DNA of 39,034 nucleotides, taken from assembly GCA_963560245.1 (NCBI GenBank), contig CAUWNS010000017.1, positions 1 through 39,034 of the forward strand, in the 5' to 3' direction. Shown in pieces: positions 8,594 through 17,209 of this stretch. This DNA is from Pseudoruminococcus_B sp937901805 (GTDB lineage Bacteria > Bacillota > Clostridia > Oscillospirales > Ruminococcaceae). Position 1 is the first letter of the stretch; the number at the start of each line of letters is the position of its first letter. The notes under the pieces were generated by a model that was not told the origin of the DNA, searched no databases, and saw nothing but the letters and a program-made list of their open reading frames with translations. The position numbers were made by a program, and so were the translations under genes.

Positions 8594-9085
8594 CTATTGT
8601 AAAAGCTCCTTGAGAGCTTCAAGGCGAGGATCGAATTGCTTTTTTTCGCAACTACATTCACTGTCGTTCAAGTTTGTCCCACAAACAGGACAAAGTCCCT
8701 TGCAGTCTGTTTTGCACAGAAATTTTGAAGGCAATGCCAGCAAAATATCCGACACTACAAGCTCTTCGATGTCGAGCAGTCCGTCCTCGACAACAAGATA
8801 AGAATCGTCATCTTCATTCGACAGTTCCGTAACCAGAACGTGAGTAAAGGACATTTCCTCACTTTTGTCGAGCTCGGTCAGACACCTGTCACAAACGACG
8901 TGCATATTCATAACTGCGGTGTAATGGAGCGTAACAATACCCGCTTCATTTTCCACCTTGCCACAGACAGTGATTGGGGTTGGAAACGGATAAAAACCAG
9001 AAATTTTCACATCCTGCATGGAAACAGAGCAGTCAATCTGCTTTGATTCCCCCGGGATTTGAAAGAGCGTTTTTAAATCCATCAT
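8594..9085 (-). CDS. yceD: YceD/DUF177 family protein, putative rRNA accumulation factor
   Basis: A 163-residue DUF177 protein. The family is linked to 23S rRNA accumulation and is nearly always encoded just before rpmF, as here. Cysteines occur in two groups: CDRC near residue 90, and a C-terminal cluster (CKTDCKGLCPVCG, then CSC) that may bind zinc. A run of acidic residues (ELSNEDDDSY) lies between them. Two consecutive ATG codons could start it; 9085 is chosen because AAAGGG is nine bases upstream. A consensus promoter lies at 9161-9189. Confidence 0.9.
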   Translation of the reverse strand: MMDLKTLFQIPGESKQIDCSVSMQDVKISGFYPFPTPITVCGKVENEAGIVTLHYTAVMNMHVVCDRCLTELDKSEEMSFTHVLVTELSNEDDDSYLVVEDGLLDIEELVVSDILLALPSKFLCKTDCKGLCPVCGTNLNDSECSCEKKQFDPRLEALKELLQ

Positions 9086-9160
9086 ACACCTGCACCCTTT
9101 CTGCGGCATACCTGCGCATTATGCGCGATGGGGCATTTTGACAGTACCCGCCACAGAAAT

Positions 9161-9189
9161 ATTATATAGAGCATCCATTCGTTTGTCAA
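9161..9189 (-). promoter_or_regulatory. Perfect-consensus sigma-A promoter of yceD-rpmF
   Basis: Minus strand: TTGACA, exactly 17 bases, TATAAT, a full consensus match. It is about 75 bases upstream of yceD, as expected for a strongly expressed ribosomal-protein operon. Confidence 0.92.
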
Positions 9190-9240
9190 TCAGAATTTCG
9201 CCATTTTATAAAATCTCCAACAAACCGTTTGGATTTTTAC

Positions 9241-9591
9241 TCATTTTTGTAAATTGAGCTCATAACGCTCAAAATAGCCGATCAGCTGTCCCTCTTCATT
9301 CCGAACGGGATTAATATAAATCCGCTGGTTTTTTACTCCAACCGTCAGAAACACTTCATTTGCGTGGTTTTTCAATTTTTCCACCGCAGCGATGATATGC
9401 TCTTTAGAACGCTGCTCTTGGTGGCAGTCAAACAAGGATTTTCCAATCAGGTCGCGGTAGCCGCGCTCTTCATAGTAATGATACTTTGCAGCCTTATTCA
9501 TATAGCGGATAATATGATCGCAGTCTACAAAAACTACCGGATACGGAATAGAATCCACAATATAGGATGTGATTTGCTCATTTGTCATCAT
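9241..9591 (-). CDS. Small stand-alone PAS-domain protein
   Basis: A 116-residue protein made of one PAS fold: SYIVDSIPYPVVFVDCDHIIRYMNKAAKYHY at the N-terminus (which I read as an N-terminal helix and first strands), LIGKSLFDCH in the middle, and a terminal strand QLIGYFERYEL. No output domain, transmembrane segment or kinase is present, so it must act through a partner or as a small-ligand sensor. ATG 9591 follows AAGGAG by six bases. It begins 16 bases after the Na/Pi symporter gene and is probably cotranscribed with it. A role in sensing linked to transport is only an inference from position. Confidence 0.8.
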   Translation of the reverse strand: MMTNEQITSYIVDSIPYPVVFVDCDHIIRYMNKAAKYHYYEERGYRDLIGKSLFDCHQEQRSKEHIIAAVEKLKNHANEVFLTVGVKNQRIYINPVRNEEGQLIGYFERYELNLQK

Positions 9592-9607
9592 GTCAATCTC
9601 CTTCCCA

Positions 9608-11374
9608 TTAAATTCTGGCGTAATATTTCTCTTCATAAACGCTTAACATGCGGTTAAATTCTTCTTTGGATCCTTCGTGCATATTTTTCAGATATTCATG
9701 GTGATCAAAGATAGAGACATTGCTGTTATAATCCAGGATATAAAGTGCAATATTGGAGCAATGGTCGGAGATCCTTTCCAAATTTGTCAGGATATCAAGC
9801 AGAACCACGCCTGCTTCAATACTGCACGTCCCCTCTTTCAGGCGTTCCACGTGGCGGTTTTTAAGGGTTTCCTGGATCATATCAATCGTCTCTTCCAGAG
9901 GTTCTACTCCGGCGGCAACAACATTGTCGCGATTTTCAAAACAGGTGCAGGCCTTATCAATGATTTCGGAGACCGCTTCATTGATGACAGAGAGCTCTTT
10001 TTTCGCCTGATCGGAAAACGCAATTTTGTGATTGTACATATGCTCTGCTGACTCAAGGACATTAATTGCATAATCACCGATCCGTTCAAACTCATTAATC
10101 AGGTGCAACAATTCCGTAACCGTCTTATTTTCACTCTCATTGAGTTCTTTTTGCGTCAGTTTGAGTAAATACTGGCCAAGCTTGTCTTCCATTTTATCAA
10201 TGGCGTCTTCATTTTCCCGAATTCGATCCGCGGTTTTTGTATCATACTTCTCGAACAGAGCAATAATCTCGCTGAAATTTTCCTTTGCCAATGCAGCCAT
10301 ACGTTCCACAGTGCTCGTGCATTTTTGCAAGGCTAAAGACGGAGAAACCAAGAAACGTTCATCCAAAATCTCATTGACCGGCTGAGAATCCGTTTCATTC
10401 TTGTCCCGGATGGTCATACAGGCCAGTTTTTCCAGCAGTCTGGTAAACGGAATAAAGACCAGAGTGACCACAACGTTAAAGAATGTATGGAAATTTGCAA
10501 TTCCGCCGCGATCGATCGGCATTTCCCAGAAGCTAAACCCAATTGTATACTGGATTGCATAAGTTCCAATCAGGAACAAAACCGTACCAATAACATTAAA
10601 ATACAAGTGGACCATTGCCGTACGGCGGGCATTCTTACTGGTGCCGATACTGGCAAGCAGGGAAGTAATACAAGTGCCTATGTTCTGTCCCATGATGATC
10701 GGGAACGCAATGGAATAGGTTACCTTCCCAGTAGAACTGAGAGCCTGCAAAATACCGATGGAGGCAGAAGAGCTTTGGATAACAGCGGTAACTACTGCCC
10801 CCGCCACTACGCCGAACAGCGGGTTGGAAAGGGTAATCAGGAAATTGCCGAACGCCTCGGAATGCTGAAGCGGTTCCATAGCTGCTTCCATTGCGAACAT
10901 CCCCTGGAACAGAATTCCAAAGCCGAGTAAGATCTGTCCCAAATCTTTTTTAGAAGCTTTTTTGCAGAACATAAAGAGAACAATACCAATGATTGCCACA
11001 ATTGGTGCAAGCGCCGTCGGTTTGAGCAGACGGAGGAAAAGATTATCCCCGGAAATATCAGATAATCTCAGGATCTGAGCAGTCACCGTGGTACCGATAT
11101 TGGCGCCCATAATCACTCCGATTGCCTGGCGCAGGCGCATAATCCCTGCATTGACAAAACCGACGACAATCACCGTGGTCGCGGATGAACTCTGGATACA
11201 GGCGGTCACCAGCAATCCAAACAATACACTTTTGAATACATTGTTTGTCAATTTCTCAAGAATCCGCTCCAAACGCCCACCGGAAAGTTTTTCCAGTCCG
11301 CTTCCCATGGTAGACATTCCATACAAAAACATAGCAAGTCCGCCTGCAAGCGTGATGACATTAAAAATGTCCAT
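9608..11374 (-). CDS. Na+/phosphate symporter family protein with C-terminal PhoU-like domain
   Basis: A 588-residue NptA/PF02690-type protein. The membrane half (residues about 1-320) has the internal repeat signatures QSSSATTVIVVG and QSSSASIGILQ, plus GANIGTTVTAQ and GQNIGTCITS. The C-terminal half (about 340-560) is helical and PhoU-like, with two repeats containing INEFERIGDYAINVLE and LTNLERISDHCSNIA. Expected role: sodium-coupled phosphate uptake, or export control of phosphate. GGAGG precedes ATG 11374, and a good promoter lies at 11457-11486. It is followed by a PAS protein, an unusual partner. Confidence 0.92.
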   Translation of the reverse strand: MDIFNVITLAGGLAMFLYGMSTMGSGLEKLSGGRLERILEKLTNNVFKSVLFGLLVTACIQSSSATTVIVVGFVNAGIMRLRQAIGVIMGANIGTTVTAQILRLSDISGDNLFLRLLKPTALAPIVAIIGIVLFMFCKKASKKDLGQILLGFGILFQGMFAMEAAMEPLQHSEAFGNFLITLSNPLFGVVAGAVVTAVIQSSSASIGILQALSSTGKVTYSIAFPIIMGQNIGTCITSLLASIGTSKNARRTAMVHLYFNVIGTVLFLIGTYAIQYTIGFSFWEMPIDRGGIANFHTFFNVVVTLVFIPFTRLLEKLACMTIRDKNETDSQPVNEILDERFLVSPSLALQKCTSTVERMAALAKENFSEIIALFEKYDTKTADRIRENEDAIDKMEDKLGQYLLKLTQKELNESENKTVTELLHLINEFERIGDYAINVLESAEHMYNHKIAFSDQAKKELSVINEAVSEIIDKACTCFENRDNVVAAGVEPLEETIDMIQETLKNRHVERLKEGTCSIEAGVVLLDILTNLERISDHCSNIALYILDYNSNVSIFDHHEYLKNMHEGSKEEFNRMLSVYEEKYYARI

Positions 11375-11456
11375 AAACTTCCTCCTATTTTTTGTTCCCT
11401 TTTTTTCGATTATATTCTCTGCCTGATTTCTTTTTTATACAAAACCAGACAAATTT

Positions 11457-11486
11457 ATTATATCATCCCCTTTCTCCCTTTGTAAA
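11457..11486 (-). promoter_or_regulatory. Sigma-A promoter of the Na/Pi symporter operon
   Basis: Minus strand: TTTACA, 18-base spacer, TATAAT preceded by TGA (extended -10). The gene-free interval 11375-11711 holds this promoter, a 14-base palindrome (11659-11672) and the hairpin at 11629-11656, and nothing else I recognise. Confidence 0.7.
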
Positions 11487-11628
11487 CGAATGACGTGGTT
11501 TTTGTAAAAATTCTATATTATAACGAATATTCTCTTGATAAATAAGCTTCATTGCCATAGATTCACAAAACTATCGTAAAATCAACGTGAAATCCCATGT
11601 CTTCGTCCGTTACCACAGAAAACAGTTT

Positions 11629-11656
11629 GGGGGCCTCTTATGAAAACGAGACCCCC
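11629..11656 (-). terminator. Hairpin, probable terminator of the QueG-like gene
   Basis: GGGGGCCTC (11629-11637) pairs with GAGACCCCC (11648-11656), nine pairs with one wobble. The following minus-strand bases (AAACTGTTTTC) are a weak U tract, so termination may be inefficient. Confidence 0.45.
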
Positions 11657-11711
11657 ATTTTGACATGTCAAAGGACGGAGCCATATTCAAAAAGGCAACG
11701 TCACTTTCCCA

Positions 11712-12395
11712 CTATCCATTGAGACCTGCTTTTGGGCAGTTGCGGATACAAATTCCGCAGACGGCTCCTCTGCCGATCATTTTAAAATGCTGTTTCATAT
11801 AATCGCTACAGGCTTTTGCATCCAATTTCGGCAATTCTCCCGGCGTATATTTCCGGACATGCGGGATCGCCATCGCCGGACATACGGAAGCGCAAATATC
11901 GCAGCTGCCACAGGGATTCTCCGGAAAAAAATGCGAACCATTCAATTCGCAATCCGTAAACAGTGTGCCAAGACGCACTTTCGGGCCGTAAACGCGATGT
12001 AAAAACAGCACATTTTTTCCAATACTGCCAAGGCCTGCAAGACAAGCCGCCTTTTTATGGGAATATCTCCCCGCATAGGAATTCCCATCCAGATTAATAC
12101 TCTGGGAAGCCCCAATCGGAATATAGCGGTAGCCGTTCCGTTCCAACAGCATTCCAATCCGGAGCAGGCATTGGTCAAGAAACATATTGACTGTACGATA
12201 ATGATGAAAATAAGAGTGTGTCGGCTGATCTGAAATCTCCCGAAGCACTTCATCCGAGAGTTTTGCTACAATAGATACTCCATTTTCGAATCCCTCTTTA
12301 AAGTCATCCACTTTACAAAACCCAATATCGCACACGCCAAGTCCATAAGCCAATTCTTCAATTTGTTTTCTCAGCCCCAACTGATCGTTTCCCAT
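11712..12395 (-). CDS. QueG-like protein with double [4Fe-4S] cluster domain
   Basis: A 227-residue iron-sulfur protein resembling epoxyqueuosine-reductase-type proteins. The C-terminal third has two cluster motifs: CGSCDICASVCP, then CGICIRNCP, with an extra cysteine in KACSDYM. KKAACLAGLGSIGKN in the middle is the family's hallmark loop. It is clearly shorter than true QueG (roughly 300-380 residues), so it may be a QueG-related reductase of unknown substrate rather than the tRNA-modifying enzyme. Start ATG 12395 follows GGTGGTG. It lies 43 bases after the ribokinase-like gene, likely the same transcript. Confidence 0.8.
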   Translation of the reverse strand: MGNDQLGLRKQIEELAYGLGVCDIGFCKVDDFKEGFENGVSIVAKLSDEVLREISDQPTHSYFHHYRTVNMFLDQCLLRIGMLLERNGYRYIPIGASQSINLDGNSYAGRYSHKKAACLAGLGSIGKNVLFLHRVYGPKVRLGTLFTDCELNGSHFFPENPCGSCDICASVCPAMAIPHVRKYTPGELPKLDAKACSDYMKQHFKMIGRGAVCGICIRNCPKAGLNG

Positions 12396-12438
12396 AAACC
12401 CGACACCACCCCATTTAAAAATCCGTCTATTTTTTCAT

Positions 12439-13332
12439 TTACCTGACAGGCAAAACTGCCTGCTCCACTTCCTCTGCAAGCGGGATCGACGGAGCTGCTC
12501 CCTCTTTGGTCACCGCCAGAGCGGAAGCCTTGCAGGCATATTCCAAAGCTTCTGTAACCGATTTTCCCGTCGATATTTCCGCAAGAAAATACCCGGTAAA
12601 CGTATCCCCTGCCGCTGTAGTGTCGACCACCGGAACCTGAAAACCCGATTGACAAACCGCCTGCTCCCGAGATTGATAACGAACCCCCTGTGCGCCGAGA
12701 GTTAAAACCACCTCCGCATCCGGATAATTTTCAAGCATCCGTTGACAGATGCGTTCCGGCTGCTGTTCCCCAGTCAGCGCTTCCCCTTCCAATTCATTGA
12801 GCAGAAACCAACGAACCCTCTCCAGCGGCAGGGAAACAATCTCCTTGTCTATGGGGGAGGGGTTCAATGCAATCTGCATCCCCTTTTCAGCGGCCTTTTC
12901 TATCAGGAAAGGCAGACCATTGATTTCATTTTGCAGCAAAAGGATATCCCCTTTTTCAAAGTGAGATAAAACCTCATTCATCCACAGTTCGTCAATACAC
13001 CGATTCGCGCCGCCATAGAGCAGAATACAGTTTTGCCCATGGGCATCCACCTGGATCACAGTATGTCCGGTATGCCCCCCTGCAATCTGGACAAATCCAC
13101 AGTCTACGCCATTTTCCTTGAGCAGGGAAAGCAAACTCTTCCCATCTGAACCAATCTGTCCAGCATGCCAGACAGCCGCTCCCGCCCTGGCCAACGCAAT
13201 GGACTGATTGAGCCCTTTTCCTCCCGGATATTGGGACAACCCAAGACAAGCAAGGGTTTCCCCTGCCCGCACATGGTGATCAACCTGATAAACATGATCC
13301 ACATTCAGCGAACCAAAACAGAGTATTTTCAT
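12439..13332 (-). CDS. Ribokinase-like PfkB-family carbohydrate kinase
   Basis: A 297-residue PfkB kinase, predicted to phosphorylate a sugar, ribose or similar. The N-terminal signature is YPGGKGLNQSIALARAGA at about residues 37-54. The C-terminal ATP/anion-hole motif is DTTAAGDTFTGYF, with Asp256 as the likely catalytic base. Length fits RbsK. No ribose transporter, RbsD or LacI regulator is nearby, so the substrate is open. GGGAGGG precedes the ATG. The start codon overlaps the stop of the reconstructed small membrane gene upstream as ATGA, indicating an operon. Confidence 0.9.
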   Translation of the reverse strand: MKILCFGSLNVDHVYQVDHHVRAGETLACLGLSQYPGGKGLNQSIALARAGAAVWHAGQIGSDGKSLLSLLKENGVDCGFVQIAGGHTGHTVIQVDAHGQNCILLYGGANRCIDELWMNEVLSHFEKGDILLLQNEINGLPFLIEKAAEKGMQIALNPSPIDKEIVSLPLERVRWFLLNELEGEALTGEQQPERICQRMLENYPDAEVVLTLGAQGVRYQSREQAVCQSGFQVPVVDTTAAGDTFTGYFLAEISTGKSVTEALEYACKASALAVTKEGAAPSIPLAEEVEQAVLPVR

Positions 13333-13605
13333 AAAGGCCCTCCCATCTCAAAAAAACTCCCGCGCATGCCGCGAAAGTTTTCCCTGTGTGAAAATTCCAA
13401 AAATACCATCAGGGAAAGAACGATCAGCGCCATTAAGCCAAGAGTTACAAGCATTTCTCTGATTTTATGGGCAACAGGTAAAAACAGACGGTTCCTCTGC
13501 TCGGTAGGATTTCCATTGTTCTGTCAGTTTCCACCATAAGGCCGGCCTTAAAAACAGGATAAATCTCCAGGTCAAAACAAGGATTCCTCCCAACAGGTAA
13601 AAAAT
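13329..13605 (-). pseudogene. Frameshifted small two-helix membrane protein, DUF6199-like
   Basis: Two overlapping minus-strand frames join into one plausible protein. The first part (13605 to a stop at 13465) reads a membrane helix (FYLLGGILVLTWRF) then ALWWKLTEQWKS and AEEPSVF. The second frame continues HKIREMLVTLGLMALIVL, a second helix, and ends at 13329 in an ATGA overlap with the kinase start. The WKxTExWKS and EPS pattern resembles the DUF6199 family from memory. A one-base shift near 13467-13472 (CCC) is needed to join them. No standard start codon sits at the N-terminus; ATT at 13605 has GAGGGGG upstream. It could be a pseudogene, a sequencing indel, or a programmed shift. Confidence 0.45.
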
Positions 13606-13620
13606 ATTGCAATCCCCCTC

Positions 13621-13803
13621 TTACCAGAGATGCGGGAAAATGGTTTTGATCATCACAACACCAAGGGCAATGGCAATGGAAAACATGACACAGGCAATCA
13701 CTTTTTCCCGATCCTTTTCTCTTGCGCCTTGAATTGCACCAATAATACAGGCAATAATGATGACCGCTGCAATACCTACAACCGCATATCCAAAATAACT
13801 CAT
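13621..13803 (-). CDS. Small two-helix membrane protein, unknown function
   Basis: A 60-residue protein with two hydrophobic helices (about residues 6-24 and 36-56) joined by a charged loop QGAREKDREK. No family was recognised. AAGGAG lies nine bases before the ATG. The disrupted membrane gene starts about 16 bases downstream, so it probably leads the unit with the kinase and the QueG-like gene. Confidence 0.7.
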   Translation of the reverse strand: MSYFGYAVVGIAAVIIIACIIGAIQGAREKDREKVIACVMFSIAIALGVVMIKTIFPHLW

Positions 13804-13879
13804 ATTTCTGTCTCCTTTTCTGCATGGATTCTTGTCTGAATTGTATCATGATTCTCCGGGAAAGTCCACCAAAGACAGC

Positions 13880-13907
13880 AAAAAGGGGACAGGCTTTGCC
13901 TGTCCCC
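13880..13907 (-). terminator. Intrinsic terminator of the ispH-rpsA operon
   Basis: A perfect 10-bp GC-rich stem (13885-13894 with 13898-13907), three-base loop, then five T on the minus strand. It lies 17 bases past the ispH-rpsA stop codon. Confidence 0.9.
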
Positions 13908-13923
13908 CTCAATACCAGTAAGA

Positions 13924-15897
13924 TTATTCTTCTGTAGAAGCGACAACCTCATCCGCTTCGTTTGCTTTTGCAAGGTCAGCGTCCTCAAGCAACGCTTTCA
14001 TAGAAAGGCTGACTCTCTTCTTCTCAAAGTCGATAGCAGTGATCTTTACCTTTACGACCTGTCCGATGGAAAGGACATCCTGCGGTTTTTCGATCCGCTC
14101 TTTTGCGATCTGGGAGATATGAATCAAACCGTCAACACCAGGGATAATCTGAGCGAACGCACCAAAAGTAGTCATGGAGACGATCTTGGCGTCGCAGACA
14201 GTGCCTTCCGGATACTCTCTCTTCAGGATTTCCCAGGGATTATCCTCTGCCTTTTTAAAGCCGAGGGAAATTTTTCTGTTTTCGGTATCAAGATCTTTGA
14301 CATAGACATCGACAACATCACCGACATTGACAACCTCAGAAGGATGTTTGATTCTGCTCCAGGAGAGTTCGGAGACGTGAATCATGCCGTCCACACCTCC
14401 GAGGTCAACAAACGCACCATAGGAAGTGAGGGACTTGACAGTGCCGGTGTATTTCTTGCCAATTTCGATATCTGCCCAGAAAGCATCTTCCTGCGCTTTT
14501 CTCTTTTCTTTGAGAACAGCTCGGATGGAACCAACTGCACGTTTACGGCCGCGGTTGACTTCCAGGATTTTAAATTCAACATCCTTTTTCAGCAGGCCTT
14601 CCAGCGGTTCATTTCTGGAAGCGGTTGCCTGAGAAGCAGGGATAAAGACCCTTGCACCGCCAGTTACTGCAATGACGCCGCCCTTGACAACATCAATGAC
14701 CGTACCTTGCATAGTAGTATTGTTTTCTTCTGCCTCGCAGATTTTTTCAAAGCCTTCCATAGCATCCACACGCTTTTTGGAGAGCATGACAGTCCCTTCC
14801 TGGTCGTTTACTCTTAAAACGATCAGGGAGATCTCATCGCCCGGTTTGACAATATCTTCCGGTTTTGCATTCGGATCATCAGACAGTTCGCTTGCCGGGA
14901 TATACCCTGCGTGCTTGGTGCCGATATCAACCGATACCTCGTTTGGTGAAACGCTGCTGACAATACCTGTCACTTTCTCTCCCGTATATGTGCTTTTGAG
15001 GGTTTGTTCCAGCGCCTCCTCAAAGTTGATGTCTTCATTTTCGACATTGTTCAGAAATTCACTCATTGTTTGTTGTACCTCCTTAATAATACGAGCCGGC
15101 GTGGAGGCCCCGGCAGTGATACCGATTCTGCGGACACCACGGAACATGTCCAGCTTAAGCTCTGCGGCCGTTTCCACCAAAACAGTCGTGCAATTTTCTT
15201 CACACACTTCTTTGAGCTTCGCGGTATTGGAGCTATGCCTGCCGCCAATCACAATCATGAAATCCACACGTTTGGAAATCTCTTGTGATTCCTTTTGCCT
15301 ATTAACCGTCGCATTACATATTGTATCAAAAAGCGAGAGATTTGTATATACCTTTTTCGCAGTTTTTACGCATTCAGACCACATTAATGTGTTAAAAGTT
15401 GTCTGAGCGACCATTACAACCCGCTTGCTGGAAAATTCAGGATGGGATTGAGTCAAATTTTCCAATTCAAAATTGGTTAAAAAGCTGTAATACGGCGCGG
15501 TACAGTGTCCCATGATTCCACGAATTTCCGGATGCTCTGCATCCCCTGCTATCAGTACGATATCCTTTTCTCTGTCCGTATTTGCCACAATGGAGTGAAT
15601 TTTCGCCACAAACGGACAGGTTGCATCTACATAGGAAATGCCATGTTCCACAAGTTTTGCATAGATATCCGAGGCCACACCATGGGATCGGATTACCATC
15701 GAGTACCCTGAAGGGACTTCCAAAGGGGAATTTACCACCAGCACCCCTCTTGAAGTGAGTTCCTCCACCATCTGCGGATTATGGATAATTTCTCCCAATG
15801 TGCATACTTTTTGCCCTGCGTCCAATTCCCTGTACACCATATCCACTGCACGGGCTACCCCAAAACAGAACCCCGCATTTTTTGCCACTTCAATCAT
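13924..15897 (-). CDS. ispH-rpsA: Bifunctional IspH (HMBPP reductase) / ribosomal protein S1
   Basis: A 657-residue fusion. Residues about 1-280 are IspH, the iron-sulfur enzyme making isopentenyl and dimethylallyl diphosphate in the last step of the MEP pathway; its cluster cysteines are in AGFCFGVARAV, DATCPFV and FDTICNAT. Residues about 300-640 hold four S1 RNA-binding repeats, the last two with SYGAFVDLGGVDGMIHVSE and TFGAFAQIIPGVDGLIHISQ. An acidic linker (NNVENEDINFEEALEQ) joins the halves. The fusion is known from Clostridia, so it is not a misassembly. Start ATG 15897 has GGGAGG upstream and overlaps the plsC end by eight bases. It closes the operon rpiR-flavoprotein-cmk-plsC. Confidence 0.97.
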   Translation of the reverse strand: MIEVAKNAGFCFGVARAVDMVYRELDAGQKVCTLGEIIHNPQMVEELTSRGVLVVNSPLEVPSGYSMVIRSHGVASDIYAKLVEHGISYVDATCPFVAKIHSIVANTDREKDIVLIAGDAEHPEIRGIMGHCTAPYYSFLTNFELENLTQSHPEFSSKRVVMVAQTTFNTLMWSECVKTAKKVYTNLSLFDTICNATVNRQKESQEISKRVDFMIVIGGRHSSNTAKLKEVCEENCTTVLVETAAELKLDMFRGVRRIGITAGASTPARIIKEVQQTMSEFLNNVENEDINFEEALEQTLKSTYTGEKVTGIVSSVSPNEVSVDIGTKHAGYIPASELSDDPNAKPEDIVKPGDEISLIVLRVNDQEGTVMLSKKRVDAMEGFEKICEAEENNTTMQGTVIDVVKGGVIAVTGGARVFIPASQATASRNEPLEGLLKKDVEFKILEVNRGRKRAVGSIRAVLKEKRKAQEDAFWADIEIGKKYTGTVKSLTSYGAFVDLGGVDGMIHVSELSWSRIKHPSEVVNVGDVVDVYVKDLDTENRKISLGFKKAEDNPWEILKREYPEGTVCDAKIVSMTTFGAFAQIIPGVDGLIHISQIAKERIEKPQDVLSIGQVVKVKITAIDFEKKRVSLSMKALLEDADLAKANEADEVVASTEE

Positions 15898-16501
15898 GTT
15901 GTTCCTCCCGCTCGCACTCTTCCAGCAGAGCAATGATTTTCCCCATGATCAAATTGCTGGCTTCCTTAATTTCACGCGGGCTTTTCCCTGTTATATGGAG
16001 CTGCTCATTCGGAATCACATCCCCGAATGACACGATCACTTTACTGCGAAAGTGCAGTTTTCCCTGAAAATAGATGGCTGCCGGGATCACATCCGCCCCT
16101 GTCTGTGACGCCACAACCGCAGCGCCGGATTTTGGGCGAAGCGGTTTCCCGTCTTTCGAACGGGTCCCCTCCGGGAACATGGCAAGCACTTTCCCATCCC
16201 GGATCAGCTGTTCCGCATGATCAATGGCAGAGGTATCCCCCTTACCGCGTTTTACCGGAAATGCCCCAAGTCCGCGGATCACGATTCGCACAAGCGGATT
16301 GCGGAACAGCTCCTCTTTTGCCATAAAATTGAGCTGTGGTTTCGTATGAATCCCCAGAAATACCGGATCGTAATTGGCACGGTGGTTGGAACAGACAATA
16401 TATCCTCTGTCCAAGGGGAGTTTTTCCCTTCCCCTTACCTCAACATGGTAGAGGATATGGGTGAGTACACGCATAACCATTCGCCCTATTTGATAGAACA
16501 T
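15890..16501 (-). CDS. plsC: 1-acyl-sn-glycerol-3-phosphate acyltransferase (PlsC family)
   Basis: A 203-residue acyltransferase converting lysophosphatidic acid to phosphatidic acid at the membrane. The catalytic motif NHRANYDP is near residue 39, GAFPVKRG follows, and FPEGTRS is near residue 110, in the usual order. An N-terminal hydrophobic stretch (MVMRVLTHILYHV) probably anchors it. The start overlaps cmk by 16 bases and the end overlaps ispH-rpsA by eight, so translation is coupled. The cmk-plsC-ispH/rpsA order is common in Clostridia. Confidence 0.95.
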   Translation of the reverse strand: MFYQIGRMVMRVLTHILYHVEVRGREKLPLDRGYIVCSNHRANYDPVFLGIHTKPQLNFMAKEELFRNPLVRIVIRGLGAFPVKRGKGDTSAIDHAEQLIRDGKVLAMFPEGTRSKDGKPLRPKSGAAVVASQTGADVIPAAIYFQGKLHFRSKVIVSFGDVIPNEQLHITGKSPREIKEASNLIMGKIIALLEECEREEQHD

Positions 16502-17166
16502 GGCGCCGCCTCCTTAATCATGCGGAGAACCTCCGCAATGGATTTTTCCAAAGTATACCCGCTCGTATCCAGTAAAACCGCATCCTCCGCCTGTTTGAGC
16601 GGGGCGATTTCCCGATGGCTGTCATGATAGTCCCGCTGGATAACATCCTGAAGAACCTCTTTCAGCGTGACTTCTTCTCCTTTTTGAATCAATTCCCGAT
16701 AGCGGCGCTCCGCTCGGATCTCGGGGCTTGCAGTCAAAAAAATCTTCACATCCGCATCGGGAAGGACAACCGTACCGATATCCCGTCCATCCATAATCAC
16801 AGACTGATGTTTTGCCGTATTCCGTTGCAAATCGAGCAAAAAGGCGCGGACAGCACTCAGGGCGGACACTTTTGAAGCCATCATGGACATTTCCGGGGTT
16901 CGAATCTTTTCAGAGACGTCTTCCCCATTCAAAAATACCCGCTGACTGCCCTGTTCATCATAGGAAAAAGTCACCTGAATCCCTGACAGCAACTGTTTCA
17001 GCTGCATTTCGTCGGTAAGATCGATTCCTTTTTTCGACACCGCATACCCTACTGTGCGATATAAAGCCCCTGTATCCACATAAATAAAGCCGAGCTGCTT
17101 TGCGGCGGCTTTTGCAATCGTGCTCTTTCCCGCACCGGACGGGCCGTCAATTGCCACTGCAATCAT
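16486..17166 (-). CDS. cmk: Cytidylate kinase
   Basis: A 226-residue kinase phosphorylating CMP and dCMP with ATP. It opens MIAVAIDGPSGAGKST, the P-loop, followed by the CMP-site region YVDTGALYRTVGY; DGRDIGTVVLPDADVKIFL marks the family core. The frame is open to 17316, but ATG 17166 matches the family N-terminus and has GAGG nine bases upstream. It lies 43 bases after the flavoprotein gene and overlaps plsC. Confidence 0.97.
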   Translation of the reverse strand: MIAVAIDGPSGAGKSTIAKAAAKQLGFIYVDTGALYRTVGYAVSKKGIDLTDEMQLKQLLSGIQVTFSYDEQGSQRVFLNGEDVSEKIRTPEMSMMASKVSALSAVRAFLLDLQRNTAKHQSVIMDGRDIGTVVLPDADVKIFLTASPEIRAERRYRELIQKGEEVTLKEVLQDVIQRDYHDSHREIAPLKQAEDAVLLDTSGYTLEKSIAEVLRMIKEAAPCSIK

Positions 17167-17209
17167 AAATAATATCCTCTTTTCCGTTAAATTCTTCTCA
17201 GTATCCCTT

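Noticed and set aside
13445..13912. 155-codon minus-strand frame
   Set aside because: It runs through the 60-residue membrane gene in another frame, with cysteine-rich improbable composition. The membrane gene has a proper ribosome site and helices.
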